This document shows positions 1 through 8,903 of a stretch of DNA of 64,000 bases, one piece after another (within the stretch, counting starts at the first letter, position 1; each line of letters begins with the position of its first letter). The translations under genes and the position numbers were made by a program. The DNA lies in assembly GCF_002953935.1 (NCBI RefSeq), contig NZ_CP026514.1, forward strand, positions 1,984,001 to 2,048,000, read 5' to 3'. The notes below the pieces were generated by a model. The model worked only from the letters and a program-made list of their open reading frames with translations, was not told the DNA's origin and did not search any database. Origin of the DNA: Arthrobacter sp. PGP41 (GTDB taxonomy: Bacteria; Actinomycetota; Actinomycetes; Actinomycetales; Micrococcaceae).

Positions 1-133
1 TTGCAAACCCGGGAGGTATGTTGACGCCGGCGGCGGTCAGGTTCTGGATCATCTCGCCAAGCGAGGCATTCTTGCCTCCGACGCGATGAACGTCGTCCAT
101 GCCTACTTCCGAAAACCACAAAATATTTCCCAC
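1..133 (-). CDS. ppsA: Phosphoenolpyruvate synthase, N-terminal fragment (cut by window edge)
   Basis: Read leftwards from a GTG at 133, the translation begins [20 protein letters not shown] and continues [12 protein letters not shown]. It closely follows the N-terminus of E. coli PpsA, including the [10 protein letters not shown] core of the ATP-binding domain. An AAGGGAA ribosome site sits 5-6 bases before the GTG. Only 44 codons are inside the window. The enzyme converts pyruvate and ATP to PEP, AMP and phosphate. It is the last visible gene downstream of a PTS/oxoacid-dehydrogenase operon, so a role in regenerating the PEP consumed by PTS uptake is a reasonable inference. Pyruvate phosphate dikinase is the alternative, but the WF-EVGMDDV start favours PEP synthase. 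Confidence 0.8.
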   Translation of the reverse strand, partial: MGNILWFSEVGMDDVHRVGGKNASLGEMIQNLTAAGVNIPPGFA

Positions 134-211
134 TGAGTTCCCTTGCCGGTTGCGTGTCTGAGCCCGGCATGCCCCCACTGGGGTGCCGGAGCAGTTCGTT
201 GTGTTTGTTTT

Positions 212-257
212 GGAAGATGGTGTTCCTGTCGCGCCTGGACACGGAACACCATCTTCC
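212..257. terminator. Long hairpin between the dehydrogenase operon and ppsA
   Basis: A perfect 15-bp inverted repeat (212-226 with 243-257, arm GGAAGATGGTGTTCC) is extended by TGTC/GACA with one bulged base, leaving a 7-base loop. It lies after the E2 stop and before ppsA. There is no U tract in the leftward direction, so it may be an RNA-processing or protein-binding element rather than a simple terminator. The rest of 134-359 shows no gene. Confidence 0.5.
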
Positions 258-359
258 TTTCCTCGGGGGACCGCCAGGAGGTCGTGGCGGGGCTCGGCCA
301 CTCAGAAGACAGCTGAGTGGAACGGGCTACCCGGGGGATCGGGGTCCTGAAGCTCGCCC

Positions 360-1625
360 CTACTTGATTGCGCCCAGTCGGGTTGGATCGGAAAGGATCT
401 CCCTCAGGGTGTTGAGGTAACGTGCGGCGTCCGCCCCGTCGGCGATCCGGTGATCCACGGTCAGACCGACTGTGCAGCCTGTCCGCACCCCAAAAGTGTC
501 CTCGCCCGTGGCCATGACTTTCGGACCGACGGCTCCGCACGAAATGGCCGTGGACTGACGGGGGGTCAGCAAGGCGTTGAAAGAATCGACGCCGTAGGAT
601 CCGAGGTTCGAAAACACCGCGGTCCCTCCCGACAGGGCTGCCAAGCTGGTTTTTCCCTCGCGCACTGCCTGGGCGGTTGAACGTACTTGCTCGTTCAACT
701 CCAGGAGCGGGACCAGGTCCGGGTTGTGGAGCACTGGCGCCAAAAGGCCCCTTTCCGAATCAACGGCCAACCCGATGCCGATATGGGGATTCCGAACTAC
801 GTTCGAGTCCTCCCAGTAGTCATTCAGATGATGGTGCGTGCGCAGGGCGAGTGCCTGGGCCTTGATGAGAATGGTCGTCCAACTTGCCCCTCCAAGGAGA
901 GTCTTGCGGACCTTGGCCAGTCTGCTGAGGTCCACATCCGCGTATGCGGTGAACTGGGGGATGATCGCGGACGCCGACATGACCTTCGCCACCTGGGTAC
1001 GCATCCTCAGCCAGCCTTGGTCGACTCCTGTAACCGTCGCCGTCTGGGATGCCGGAACAACCTCCTGTGCTGGGCGCGCCGGCGTGGTGGGCTGGACCTG
1101 CTTGGGATGTACGGAGTTAGCAGAGAGTTGTTCGATGTCCTGGACGCGGACCGCGCCCCACGGACCGGTGCCTTTAACAGTTGCGAGATCGAGGTGGTCC
1201 TGCTCGGCCAGCCGGCGGGCGAGGGGGACGGCAGTTGGGCGGGAGACGGACGCCGGGGCGCTGTCCTGTGCGGGTTGAGCGGCCGGTGCCTCTGCGTTCT
1301 CGGGAACGGCCCCTCCGTCGGTTGCCTCAAGGGACGCCGTCGGTTCTGGCTGTCCGCCCAGGAGATCTCCAAACAGGTCTTCGGCCTCGGTGTTGATGAA
1401 AGCGATGGGGTCGCCGACTTTGATGACATCTTCGGGGGAGGCGACGATCCGGCTTAAGGTTCCGTCAACCGGGCTTTCAACCTCCATCTCCACCTTGTCC
1501 GTGGTGACCTCGCATACGGGCTCTCCGGCAGCGACGGCATCTCCGGCACCTTTGAACCAAGCGACCATGATGCCTTCTTCCATGGTCATGGACATCTTCG
1601 GCATGGTCAGTGGCATCTCGGCCAT
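360..1625 (-). CDS. 2-oxoacid/acetoin dehydrogenase E2 (dihydrolipoamide acyltransferase)
   Basis: 421 aa with the standard E2 order. The lipoyl domain (about 1-78) carries the lipoylated lysine in TTDKVEMEVE (Lys44). An Ala/Pro-rich linker follows, then a peripheral-subunit-binding domain (about 131-168, PLARRLAEQ and GAVRVQDI). The acyltransferase domain (about 205-421) has the catalytic DHRIADG motif near residue 391. It transfers the acyl group made by E1 to CoA. AAAGGAG precedes the ATG, and the start lies one base after the E1beta stop, so the subunits are coupled. There is no E3 gene here, so the lipoamide dehydrogenase would come from elsewhere. Acetoin dehydrogenase (AcoC) and branched-chain or pyruvate E2 cannot be separated by eye. 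Confidence 0.88.
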   Translation of the reverse strand: MAEMPLTMPKMSMTMEEGIMVAWFKGAGDAVAAGEPVCEVTTDKVEMEVESPVDGTLSRIVASPEDVIKVGDPIAFINTEAEDLFGDLLGGQPEPTASLEATDGGAVPENAEAPAAQPAQDSAPASVSRPTAVPLARRLAEQDHLDLATVKGTGPWGAVRVQDIEQLSANSVHPKQVQPTTPARPAQEVVPASQTATVTGVDQGWLRMRTQVAKVMSASAIIPQFTAYADVDLSRLAKVRKTLLGGASWTTILIKAQALALRTHHHLNDYWEDSNVVRNPHIGIGLAVDSERGLLAPVLHNPDLVPLLELNEQVRSTAQAVREGKTSLAALSGGTAVFSNLGSYGVDSFNALLTPRQSTAISCGAVGPKVMATGEDTFGVRTGCTVGLTVDHRIADGADAARYLNTLREILSDPTRLGAIK

Positions 1626-1626
1626 G

Positions 1627-2646
1627 TCACCACTCCTTTACCATCTGGAGCGCCGCCTTGACGATGTCGTCGGTTTGGGGCACCGACGCCTTCTCGAGTT
1701 GAGGGGCGTAAGGGATGGGGATGTCCAGTCCTGCGAGCCTCTTGATGGGCGCCCGCAGGTGAACGAACGCTTCCGACTCGGAGATGATGGCAGCGACTTC
1801 GGACATGAAACCCAGCGTCCGTACTGCTTCCTGAACCAGGAGGACACGTCCGGTCTCCATCACCGACTTCAGAATGGTCTCTTCATCCAGGGGTTTCAGG
1901 GTTCTGGGATCGATGACGGTTGCTTCGATGCCGGCGGCCGCCAGCTCTTCGGCTGCTTCAAGAGCGCGTGATACTTCGATGCCGGTTGCGAGGATTGTGA
2001 TGTCCGACCCATGACGGCGTACCTTGGCGACGCCCAGGGGCGTGCGTTCGGCCGCTACCGGCACCGGGCCGCTGGTGCGGTACAGCAGTTTGTGCTCGAT
2101 TACGATGACCGGGTTGGGGTCGTCAATGGCTGACAGGAGTAGGCCCTTCGCCTCAGCCGGTGTCGACGGCATGACGACTTTCAGGCCTGGGATGTGAGCA
2201 AACCACGCTTCAAGGCTCTGTGAGTGCTGTGCCGCAGCCCCCGTGCCCGATCCGCCCGGTGCCCGGATAACCAGGGGTACGTTGACCGCGCCGCCGAGCA
2301 TGAAATGGATCTTGGCGGCCTGGTTGGCAATCTGGTCCATAGCCTGGGCCGTGAAATCAGAAAACTGGATTTCGACGATTGGTTTCATGCCGGTCATGGC
2401 AGCACCGACACCGGCGCCGACAGTGCCGAGTTCGCTGATGGTGGTGTCTCTCAGGCGCTCTTTGCCAACTTTCTTGATGAGCTCTCCAGTAACACCGAAC
2501 GCACCGCCGTACACTCCAATGTCTTCACCCATCATGAAGACAGTGGGGTCTTCGTCCATGGCCTGTCCGAGCGCACTGCGGATTGCTTCGGAGTAGGTCA
2601 TCGTCTGGACTTGTTGGTTGTGTTGTTCTACTGCTTCATTAGCCAC
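1627..2646 (-). CDS. 2-oxoacid/acetoin dehydrogenase E1 component, beta subunit
   Basis: Transketolase-type E1beta: [19 protein letters not shown], the [13 protein letters not shown] motif, the phosphate/ion loop and the C-terminal transketolase domain with [14 protein letters not shown] at 2646 gives 339 aa, with GGA seven bases upstream, and begins 19 bases after the E1alpha stop. An in-frame ATG at 2601 is a second candidate. The longer open frame back to 2742 would overlap E1alpha deeply and has no ribosome site. The protein forms the alpha2beta2 thiamine-dependent E1 with its upstream neighbour, which decarboxylates a 2-oxoacid or cleaves an acetoin-like substrate. Confidence 0.87.
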   Translation of the reverse strand: MANEAVEQHNQQVQTMTYSEAIRSALGQAMDEDPTVFMMGEDIGVYGGAFGVTGELIKKVGKERLRDTTISELGTVGAGVGAAMTGMKPIVEIQFSDFTAQAMDQIANQAAKIHFMLGGAVNVPLVIRAPGGSGTGAAAQHSQSLEAWFAHIPGLKVVMPSTPAEAKGLLLSAIDDPNPVIVIEHKLLYRTSGPVPVAAERTPLGVAKVRRHGSDITILATGIEVSRALEAAEELAAAGIEATVIDPRTLKPLDEETILKSVMETGRVLLVQEAVRTLGFMSEVAAIISESEAFVHLRAPIKRLAGLDIPIPYAPQLEKASVPQTDDIVKAALQMVKEW

Positions 2647-2665
2647 TGCTATTCCATACTTTCTG

Positions 2666-3637
2666 TCAGCTCGCGTATACGGCGGAAAGGAGCTCGTCGG
2701 CGGATGCGTCCGGTGCTGCGTTTGCTTTTTGCACGGCGTCACGGAGTTCGTCGCGGGCTTCGTTGCGGACCTGCTCTATGTCCTGGCTGGTTAGGCTGCC
2801 GGCTGCCAGAGCTTTCTGCTCGAACGCCAGGATCGGGTCCCGTTCGCGCCATTCGGCGATTTCCTCCCGTGTGCGGTACAGGTTTTTGTCGCTTTTTGAG
2901 TGACCCTTCCAGCGGTAGGTCTTGGCTTCGATGAACGTGGGGCCGTTCCCGGCGCGGGCCCTCGTGACAGCTTCGTTCACGACTTCAAATACGGCCTGTA
3001 CGTCGTTGCCGTCAACGGTGTAGCCGGGGATGCCGTAGCCCTTGGCCCGGTCTGAGAGCTGTTCGAGCCGGAAGGCCTCTTCTGAATTCATCGACATGCC
3101 GTACTTGTTGTTTTCACAGATGAAAATGACGGGGAGATCCCACATCGCGGCAAGAATGACGCCTTCATGCCATGCGCCTTCGCCCATGGCGCCGTCCCCG
3201 TGGAAGCAGACGGCCACCTGGGACGTGCCCCGCATCTGTGCTGAAAGTGCTGCACCTGCTGCGATGGGCACGCCTCCGGCGACGATGCCGTTCGCCCCGA
3301 GGTTGCCGGTTGTGGTGTCTGCGATATGCATTGATCCGCCACGTCCCCGGCAGTATCCGGTTTCCTTGGCCAAAAGCTCAGCCATCATCTTTTCCAGGTC
3401 TGCACCCTTGGCGATGCAGTGGCCGTGACCCCGGTGGGTGGAGGTGATGTAGTCGTCACGGTTAAGGGCAAGGCAGGCTGCTGTGGCCACGGCCTCCTGG
3501 CCTATGGACAGGTGCATCGTTCCGTGCATCAGTCCGCGGCCGAAAAGATCGTCCACGCCCTCCTCGAATTTGCGGATCTTCCACATCGTGCTGAGCACCT
3601 CGCGCGCCTGGGTGGGGTCGCTCGCTATTTCAGTCAT
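2666..3637 (-). CDS. 2-oxoacid/acetoin dehydrogenase E1 component, alpha subunit
   Basis: 323 aa thiamine-diphosphate-binding E1alpha. The binding motif runs GDGAMGEG (147-154) to ENN (175-177), and the HRGHGH and GRGGSMH segments typical of the family are present. GAGGGAAA lies directly before the ATG. It follows the SAF-domain oxidoreductase by 49 bases, within one leftward operon. With E1beta and E2 it forms the dehydrogenase that would convert a carbonyl intermediate of the imported polyol to an acyl-CoA. The substrate is not readable from sequence. Members of this compact family include acetoin dehydrogenase AcoA. Confidence 0.88.
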   Translation of the reverse strand: MTEIASDPTQAREVLSTMWKIRKFEEGVDDLFGRGLMHGTMHLSIGQEAVATAACLALNRDDYITSTHRGHGHCIAKGADLEKMMAELLAKETGYCRGRGGSMHIADTTTGNLGANGIVAGGVPIAAGAALSAQMRGTSQVAVCFHGDGAMGEGAWHEGVILAAMWDLPVIFICENNKYGMSMNSEEAFRLEQLSDRAKGYGIPGYTVDGNDVQAVFEVVNEAVTRARAGNGPTFIEAKTYRWKGHSKSDKNLYRTREEIAEWRERDPILAFEQKALAAGSLTSQDIEQVRNEARDELRDAVQKANAAPDASADELLSAVYAS

Positions 3638-3686
3638 TTTCCCTCATCTGGTGAAACGGTTAGCTGGGGTTGGCAGGCTGTGGTCA

Positions 3687-5003
3687 TCACAGGGTTGCGA
3701 GGATCTCGCCGGCCAGGGTTCCTTCTGTGAGCAGGACATCCTGCATGCGGCGCAGGGCGACGATGGTTTTGCGCTCGTCCAGGACAACGTCTTCGTAGGT
3801 CAGGGCCGCACCCTTGGGAACGTCCCGGCGGAGCACTGCCCCGTACGCCAGCCCGATAGGCAATTCGCCATTCTTGGCAGCTGTATCAGCTGCCACCGCA
3901 TCGCCGTAAACCGTGAAACCGCCGATGCCATCGATGGTTTCTCCGGCTTTCAGATCCTTCTTTGCCGTTGCCACGACGTCTGACTCCCAACAGACGGGAG
4001 CCAGCGAGGGCGTCCGGTCGATCACGGCCTCGCCGATGGACAATACAGCCTCGATGCTTGCCAGGTGGTACGGGCGGTAGAAGGAGTAGTAGGGTCCTTC
4101 ACCGAACTTGAGGTACTCGAGTTCTTCCCTAACAACCGGGTCGTCGGTCTTTCCAACAACGAACACGCCGGGGGCGACAGGGCCGGTCGCGTAGTCAACG
4201 ACGCCTTCCTTGGGCAGAACGCCACCTGCAGACTCGGGGCGGAAGGTGTCATGCAGTTCAGGAACCGTGCTCGGCGCGCCGATCATGGACCGCTGCGACA
4301 GCGGCAACCCGGTGGCATTAGACAATGCTGCCATCTCGATCATGGTCTTTGTCCCGTCCACAAAGCTGCAGAGCATGCGGGGGTTCATTCCCTTGGATGC
4401 GGCCTCTTCGGTCAGGGTATCCGGGGTGGCGTCGTGGTTCAGGGGGTTGTTCTTGCCCTTGCCCGCGCAGACTACCTCCAGTCCGATGTCCTGGACATAT
4501 TCGACAAGCTTGAGGCATTCGACGGGCTCATCGCCGCGGCAGACCGTGTAGATTCGACCTGTCTGGGCGGCGATTTTGGCGAGAAGCAGGCCGACAGTGA
4601 CGTCCGCTTCAACAGTCATCAGTGCCACGTCCTTTCCGCCGAGCAGCGACGCCAACGCGACCTTTGCCGCGACCTCCGGAACACCCGAACATTCGATAAC
4701 CAGGTCGATCGGCAATTTCGGCAGGATGAGTGCGTCGTTCACGGCTGCACGCCCACCGGAATTGATGACAGCTGCAAGCTTGGCCACGTCGTCTGCCTGG
4801 CTTACCTCTTCGATGCCGGCATTCTTGAATGCCTTCACGGCCCGCTCAAGCTGGACGTCAGCAATGACGGTGATATCGACGCCCTTCTGACGGGCGATCT
4901 GGGCCACGAAGCCGGTTCCCATTTGTCCTGCACCCACCAAACCGACACGAACAGGCCGCCCTGCCGTGAGTTCGCGGTCCTGCAGTTTCTTGACGTATCC
5001 CAT
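3687..5003 (-). CDS. NAD(P)-dependent oxidoreductase with C-terminal SAF-like domain
   Basis: 438 aa from the ATG at 5003 (MGYVKKLQDREL); the open frame upstream to 5072 runs through operator-like DNA and is less likely. It has an N-terminal Rossmann fold with GLVGAGQMGTG (about 21-31) and homoserine-dehydrogenase-like organisation. The C-terminal ~80 residues (DLKAGETIDGIGG and DVPKGAALTYEDVVLD) resemble SAF/antifreeze-like domains. The exact reaction is unknown. Its position directly after the glucitol-type PTS genes and before the thiamine dehydrogenase makes it the obvious candidate for oxidising or rearranging the phosphorylated polyol. Annotation pipelines tend to label such proteins homoserine dehydrogenase or FlgA-like, neither of which fits here. 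Confidence 0.7.
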   Translation of the reverse strand: MGYVKKLQDRELTAGRPVRVGLVGAGQMGTGFVAQIARQKGVDITVIADVQLERAVKAFKNAGIEEVSQADDVAKLAAVINSGGRAAVNDALILPKLPIDLVIECSGVPEVAAKVALASLLGGKDVALMTVEADVTVGLLLAKIAAQTGRIYTVCRGDEPVECLKLVEYVQDIGLEVVCAGKGKNNPLNHDATPDTLTEEAASKGMNPRMLCSFVDGTKTMIEMAALSNATGLPLSQRSMIGAPSTVPELHDTFRPESAGGVLPKEGVVDYATGPVAPGVFVVGKTDDPVVREELEYLKFGEGPYYSFYRPYHLASIEAVLSIGEAVIDRTPSLAPVCWESDVVATAKKDLKAGETIDGIGGFTVYGDAVAADTAAKNGELPIGLAYGAVLRRDVPKGAALTYEDVVLDERKTIVALRRMQDVLLTEGTLAGEILATL

Positions 5004-5045
5004 CTGGAACACCAACCTTTCAATGATTTTCTTCGATCCAATGGT

Positions 5046-5083
5046 ATGCACCTTGGTGCAAACATGAATCACATTTGTGTTTA
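5046..5083. promoter_or_regulatory. Candidate SorC operator inside the operon
   Basis: On the leftward strand this stretch reads ACACAAATGTGATTCATG followed by TTTGCACC; it also holds TGCACC-TT-GGTGCA. CACAAATGTGA recurs at 7784-7794 and TGTGATTCAT at 7815-7827, upstream of srlA. TTTGCACAAATATGCA appears upstream of the SorC gene near 10086. It lies between the srlM stop and the oxidoreductase start, suggesting an internal regulated promoter. Confidence 0.4.
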
Positions 5084-5091
5084 AGTATCGC

Positions 5092-5487
5092 CTAAGCCGT
5101 CTTTTGTGACAAGGGCTTTGAGCTGAGCTGTTTGTATTGCTTCTGCGCTTCCTGCAATGCCTTGTTCATCAGGGCAGAGTGGGCACGGGCAGTTGCGCTT
5201 GAGAGGGGGCCCAAAAGGTCGGCGTGAGGCCGGAACCGGGCAAAGACGGTTGAACCCTTCATGGCCTGGGCTGCCACGACGCGCCTGGATCGTTCATCAA
5301 CGGCGAGTACAACAATGGCGCCCCGAACGAAGCCCTTGCCTCGGCCTGATACGAGGGCAACTGGCTGTCCACTGTATTGGTCAGCCATCCGACGAACTGT
5401 CCTTGCATATGCGCGTTGCTGTGCCCAGCTCAACAGCGCTCCCAGCACCAAGGCTCCACCGAGAAGGAGTGCGAATTCGGTGTTCAC
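5092..5487 (-). CDS. srlM: GutM/SrlM-like transcriptional activator, membrane-anchored
   Basis: 131 aa: an N-terminal transmembrane helix (about 3-22, LLLGGALVLGALLSWAQQ), then a cytoplasmic domain with YARTVRRMADQYSGQPVALV and SGRGKGFVRGAIVVLAVDE. This pattern is characteristic of the GutM glucitol-operon activator family. The gene overlaps the end of srlB by four bases, so translation is coupled. In enteric bacteria GutM activates the glucitol operon; in this gene order, with a SorC regulator beside the locus, its precise role is open. Confidence 0.8.
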   Translation of the reverse strand: MNTEFALLLGGALVLGALLSWAQQRAYARTVRRMADQYSGQPVALVSGRGKGFVRGAIVVLAVDERSRRVVAAQAMKGSTVFARFRPHADLLGPLSSATARAHSALMNKALQEAQKQYKQLSSKPLSQKTA

Positions 5488-5894
5488 CGTGAACCGCCAT
5501 CAGCGGCGCGGAGTAGTTCGATGACGTCGCCGGGGGCGGGGGCCGTCAAAGCTGCTGCCACATGGAGGGCGCCAGGCAGGATCTTGTCGCCGGGAGCCTT
5601 ATTGAAGTAGACAACGACGTGACCGAGTTCTTTGAGATTGTTGCCGGCGATTTCTCCAACAGAGATGAGTTCGGCCGATTCGGCCCCGACCTTCAGTACG
5701 TCGCCTACCTGCGGCGTCTGCTCAAGTGGTTGAAGGGGTTCGTGGAGAACGCTGATGTCCCCCAGCGCAGGGGGGCATGGGGGCGAGAAGAGGATCATCA
5801 CGCCACCTTCAATCATGTCCCTGGCTTCGTCGGCCACGGCAGTGACCTGAGTGCGGAAATAGGACTGGGTCTGGGTATTCAACGTTGAAGTCAC
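5484..5894 (-). CDS. srlB: PTS glucitol/sorbitol-type EIIA component
   Basis: 136 aa cytoplasmic EIIA of the glucitol family. It has YFRTQVTAV, the segment PPALGDISVLHE whose His51 matches the phosphorylated histidine of GutB, and a C-terminal half with NNLKELGHVVVYF and LPGALHVA. It accepts phosphate from HPr and passes it to the EIIB domain of SrlE. It starts 23 bases after srlE and overlaps srlM by four bases. The polyol specificity of this family cannot be told from EIIA. Confidence 0.88.
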   Translation of the reverse strand: MTSTLNTQTQSYFRTQVTAVADEARDMIEGGVMILFSPPCPPALGDISVLHEPLQPLEQTPQVGDVLKVGAESAELISVGEIAGNNLKELGHVVVYFNKAPGDKILPGALHVAAALTAPAPGDVIELLRAADGGSR

Positions 5895-5917
5895 CTTTTG
5901 TAGTTCTTTCTGTCAGA

Positions 5918-7006
5918 TCAAACGAGGAGGAAGCTGGCCAACCAGGCAATTACCACTGCCAAGGGCGAGGTGATGAGTCTCGAGAAGAGGACCGCCGGAG
6001 TTCCAACGGCGACCGTTTCCGGTTTTGCCTCTCCCAGCGAGAGCCCGACGGGAATGAAGTCGCAGCCCACCTGACCGTCGATAGCGAAGAGCGTGGGAAG
6101 TGCGTACTGGACGGGCAAGGCACCGGTAGCGATTTGGGTTCCCATGAGCACCCCTACAACCTGGGCGATTGCGGCCCCTGGCCCGAGTATCGGCGAAAGG
6201 ACGGGTATGCCCGTGATGACTCCCAGCAGGATCAGCCCGAGCGGGTTTGAGGCAAGCGGCTGGACACCGGCTGCGATCCACTCAGAGATGCCGGTGTAAG
6301 TCACGAAACCAACCAAGAGGCTGACGTAGGCCATGAACGGCAGGATGGTCGAGATGGTCAGGTTGACGGCCTGGCGGCCGGACGACAAAAGGGTAGATAT
6401 CAGATGCCCGATGATGGTCCCGAATTTGACCACGAAGTTAGAGAATGCACCGAGGATGCCCGTCCGGCGCTCTTTGTTAGCACCCTCCTCCGCTGCAGTA
6501 GCCGAGCTCGACCCCGACAGGGGCCTGTCCTGATTCCGGGATTCGCGGGTGTCTGCGGCACCCGCTGTTGTTGTCGCTCCAGCCGCCCCTTCTGCAGCGG
6601 CGGAGCCGGCTTGCACCGATGCTGCCTCACCAACAAGTTCTATGTTTCGCACACCCACGGCAGAAACGAAGAGGTCTTCCGTGATGAATTGCGCCAGCGG
6701 CCCCCCGGGCTCCCCTGGAAAAACATCGACAGTACTGATCTTCTTGCGCGGATAGACTCCGATGCGGGCGGTCCCGCCGCAGTTGATAACGGCCGCAAGA
6801 ACACGGCTGTCATCCATATGGTTCACGAATCCGTCTACCGCTTCTCCCCCTGTAAGCTCTGCAATCCGTGCAGCCACAGGATGGATTCCGCCACCCGTCA
6901 CCGAGAGGACGACATTTTTCTCTTCAGTAGGAGTGAGCACGAAGCCCGGGCCCCATCCTCCGTTGCCTGCGCTGACACGTACGGCGTTGTATTGTTTCTC
7001 GCTCAT
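5918..7006 (-). CDS. srlE: PTS glucitol/sorbitol-type EIIB-C component
   Basis: 362 aa. The N-terminal EIIB domain has VINCGGTARIGVYPRKKI, with Cys76 matching the phosphocysteine of E. coli SrlE, and GPLAQFITEDLFVS. A low-complexity Ala/Gly/Thr linker (about 125-180) follows, then a membrane domain with several hydrophobic segments (LISTLLSSGRQAVNLTI, IPVLSPILGPGAAIAQ, VGCDFIPVGLSLGEAK). The start is two bases after the srlA stop. It carries the sugar-phosphorylating cysteine and part of the channel. The polyol is probably imported as its phosphate ester. Confidence 0.9.
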   Translation of the reverse strand: MSEKQYNAVRVSAGNGGWGPGFVLTPTEEKNVVLSVTGGGIHPVAARIAELTGGEAVDGFVNHMDDSRVLAAVINCGGTARIGVYPRKKISTVDVFPGEPGGPLAQFITEDLFVSAVGVRNIELVGEAASVQAGSAAAEGAAGATTTAGAADTRESRNQDRPLSGSSSATAAEEGANKERRTGILGAFSNFVVKFGTIIGHLISTLLSSGRQAVNLTISTILPFMAYVSLLVGFVTYTGISEWIAAGVQPLASNPLGLILLGVITGIPVLSPILGPGAAIAQVVGVLMGTQIATGALPVQYALPTLFAIDGQVGCDFIPVGLSLGEAKPETVAVGTPAVLFSRLITSPLAVVIAWLASFLLV

Positions 7007-7008
7007 GG

Positions 7009-7698
7009 TTATGCGACACCTCCTGCAACAGCTTTGCCTGCCTTGTGCCGGCGAGTTCCGGCTTCCTTGAACGCCCTGTCGTACTCGTTAAAGACAGCGT
7101 CCTGACCGGTGCGCTTGATCATGATGTTCGTGATCCATTCGGTCGTGATACCGCGCAGGAAGATCACGACGATCCCGACTAGGAAGTAGAGGAGCGCCAA
7201 GAGCGCGTACTTCTCCGGAGCTGCTTTCAGAACACCTGCCGATACACCCATCCAGACGAAGAGTTCGCCCGCATTTGCTTGCGGAAAAAATGAGGTGACG
7301 GGGTGCACGAACGATACTGCGGAGTCGTAAAAGGCTGGTTTTTGGCGCTCGGGGAGGAACTTTCCAAACGAATAACACATGGGATTGGTCAGCATGATCA
7401 CTGCCAACACAGGCATGAGGGTGTACCGGGTAATCGCGTATCTTCCGGACCATTGGACTGCACGGGTAACGCGCTCTTCACCGATCCAGGTAGTGATCGC
7501 GTACATGGCGGTCAGGAGGACGATCAGTGTCGGGAGAATTCCGGTGACGAGGCCGCTGAAGTTCTTGCCGGCCTCCTCGAAGAATCCGATGAAGCCTGAA
7601 GCGGCCCACTCAAGTCCTTGAACGACAGGGCTGTCTGAGGCCGGCGGCGGAGGTGTTGGCTCATTGGCTAATTGGAGCGCCAGTAGTTGAATCCCCAC
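7009..7698 (-). CDS. srlA: PTS glucitol/sorbitol-type EIIC component
   Basis: 229 aa from a GTG at 7698 preceded by GAAAGGA at 6-base spacing. The longer frame to 7839 crosses the candidate operators and lacks such a site. The protein aligns with SrlA of enterics: NFSGLVTGILPTLI, NPMCYSFGKFLPE, NAGELFVWMGVSAGV and FFLRG-like VIFLRGITTEWIT segments in order. It has a Pro-rich N-terminal stretch not seen in E. coli SrlA. First gene of the leftward PTS operon. Confidence 0.88.
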   Translation of the reverse strand: MGIQLLALQLANEPTPPPPASDSPVVQGLEWAASGFIGFFEEAGKNFSGLVTGILPTLIVLLTAMYAITTWIGEERVTRAVQWSGRYAITRYTLMPVLAVIMLTNPMCYSFGKFLPERQKPAFYDSAVSFVHPVTSFFPQANAGELFVWMGVSAGVLKAAPEKYALLALLYFLVGIVVIFLRGITTEWITNIMIKRTGQDAVFNEYDRAFKEAGTRRHKAGKAVAGGVA

Positions 7699-7782
7699 AA
7701 TGTTCCTTTCGTAAGTGACGTCTTCGTCTACAGATGGAGGTTCAGGCAGCGGGTCGATCATCAAGATCCGCCCACCGACGGT

Positions 7783-7836
7783 CTGCACAAATGTGAAAAC
7801 CGAAATCACAAAATCTGCATGTGATTCATATAACAC
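7783..7836. promoter_or_regulatory. Candidate SorC operators upstream of srlA
   Basis: Two related half-elements lie 85-140 bases before the srlA start: GCACAAATGTGAAAACC and GCATGTGATTCATATAACA. They share CACAAATGTGA and ATGTGATTCAT with the element at 5046-5083 and GCACAAATATG with the one near 10086. Inferred to bind the adjacent SorC regulator. Confidence 0.4.
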
Positions 7837-7839
7837 CAA

Positions 7840-8903
7840 AAAGTCCCTCCCTTCAAGTGATACTCAGCGTCAGTTCTCACTGTTGCCCTGCGCGCGGAGT
7901 GCCCGAAGGGCGAATTCGTCTCCGGTCGGTAACCATGGCGATCTTTTCCATTGGGCGTGCCGCCCGACGCACCCTCAATTTCGAGGCTGACCGTCGCGAT
8001 CCGCGTAGATGGCAGTCGATGAATGAGCCGCGTGACGGTTGTAAATAGAGCCGCCATCCTGACACGATGCCGTGTGACCAGCGGGCCGCTGTGGGTGCTT
8101 ATTCCGCGGTTGCACTTCGCGGCGGGTGATCCGATCTCGGACAGGCGGTGGCGGCGCTGGGTGTCTCCGGGCACCTTGTTGCGAACTTGCACGGCTGATG
8201 ACGCGGCCGTGCACGCGCCGCAGGACGGGACTCCTCGATGAAGACCGCGAGCCAGCAACTCGGCAAGTTGCTGAAGGAGAGGACTGGGGTGTTTGGGCTG
8301 GGGTGGTTGGGCGGGCGACCTGGTGGAAGTCCCGGCTTGGCCCCCAGAAGGAGGTTCCAGCAAAAAGTTGGTAGGGAGGGCAGACGCCAGCTTATTTCAC
8401 GGAGCGAATTAGTCAGGATCCTGACAGTGAGGCGCATGCGGTCCGCAGTTGCCCCACGTGCAAGGACGGGAAGGTGGGCTCGAGTCGTCGCCACAGCAAG
8501 GAGCGGCGGGTCTCGTCCAGACGCCAAGGTCATCGCACTCGCTACAGTAACCGCCTCAAACACGATTCACGTCGGCTCTCGACAAGGCGCGGCGTTACAG
8601 CAGAATAGCCAGCGACAAAGCGGCTAACTGTTTCTGGACAGGTGATGGCTCACATTTGACCCATCGCCGAGAATCTGAGCCGCAATCAGCGCTGCTGGCC
8701 GCGGAGGAAAGTCGGAGCCGAGTTAGGACAACAATTGCCGAGAAGCGGGTTCGATTTAGGCACCCAAATATGTCGGGCTTAAGCGAACGTGCCGGAGGCG
8801 TGTGGCGGCCGAAGCTGCACGAAGGACCTACCACCCGCCGGCTTGTGCAGGGTGTGGGACAGGGGTGATATGAGAATTCGCTGTTGCAGCTAGCTGCTCG
8901 CGG
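7840..8903. other. Intergenic region with no supported gene
   Basis: About 1.06 kb between the PTS operon promoter and the SorC stop. Open frames exist on both strands, but none has a ribosome site with a recognisable product. One frame near 8410-8608 contains a CPTCKDGK zinc-finger-like piece without a start. The region looks like decayed coding DNA. Confidence 0.4.

Noticed and set aside
8099..8563. A 154-residue leftward protein in the gap before SorC
   Set aside because: Low-complexity Pro/Arg composition, no start signal and no domain; probably decayed DNA.
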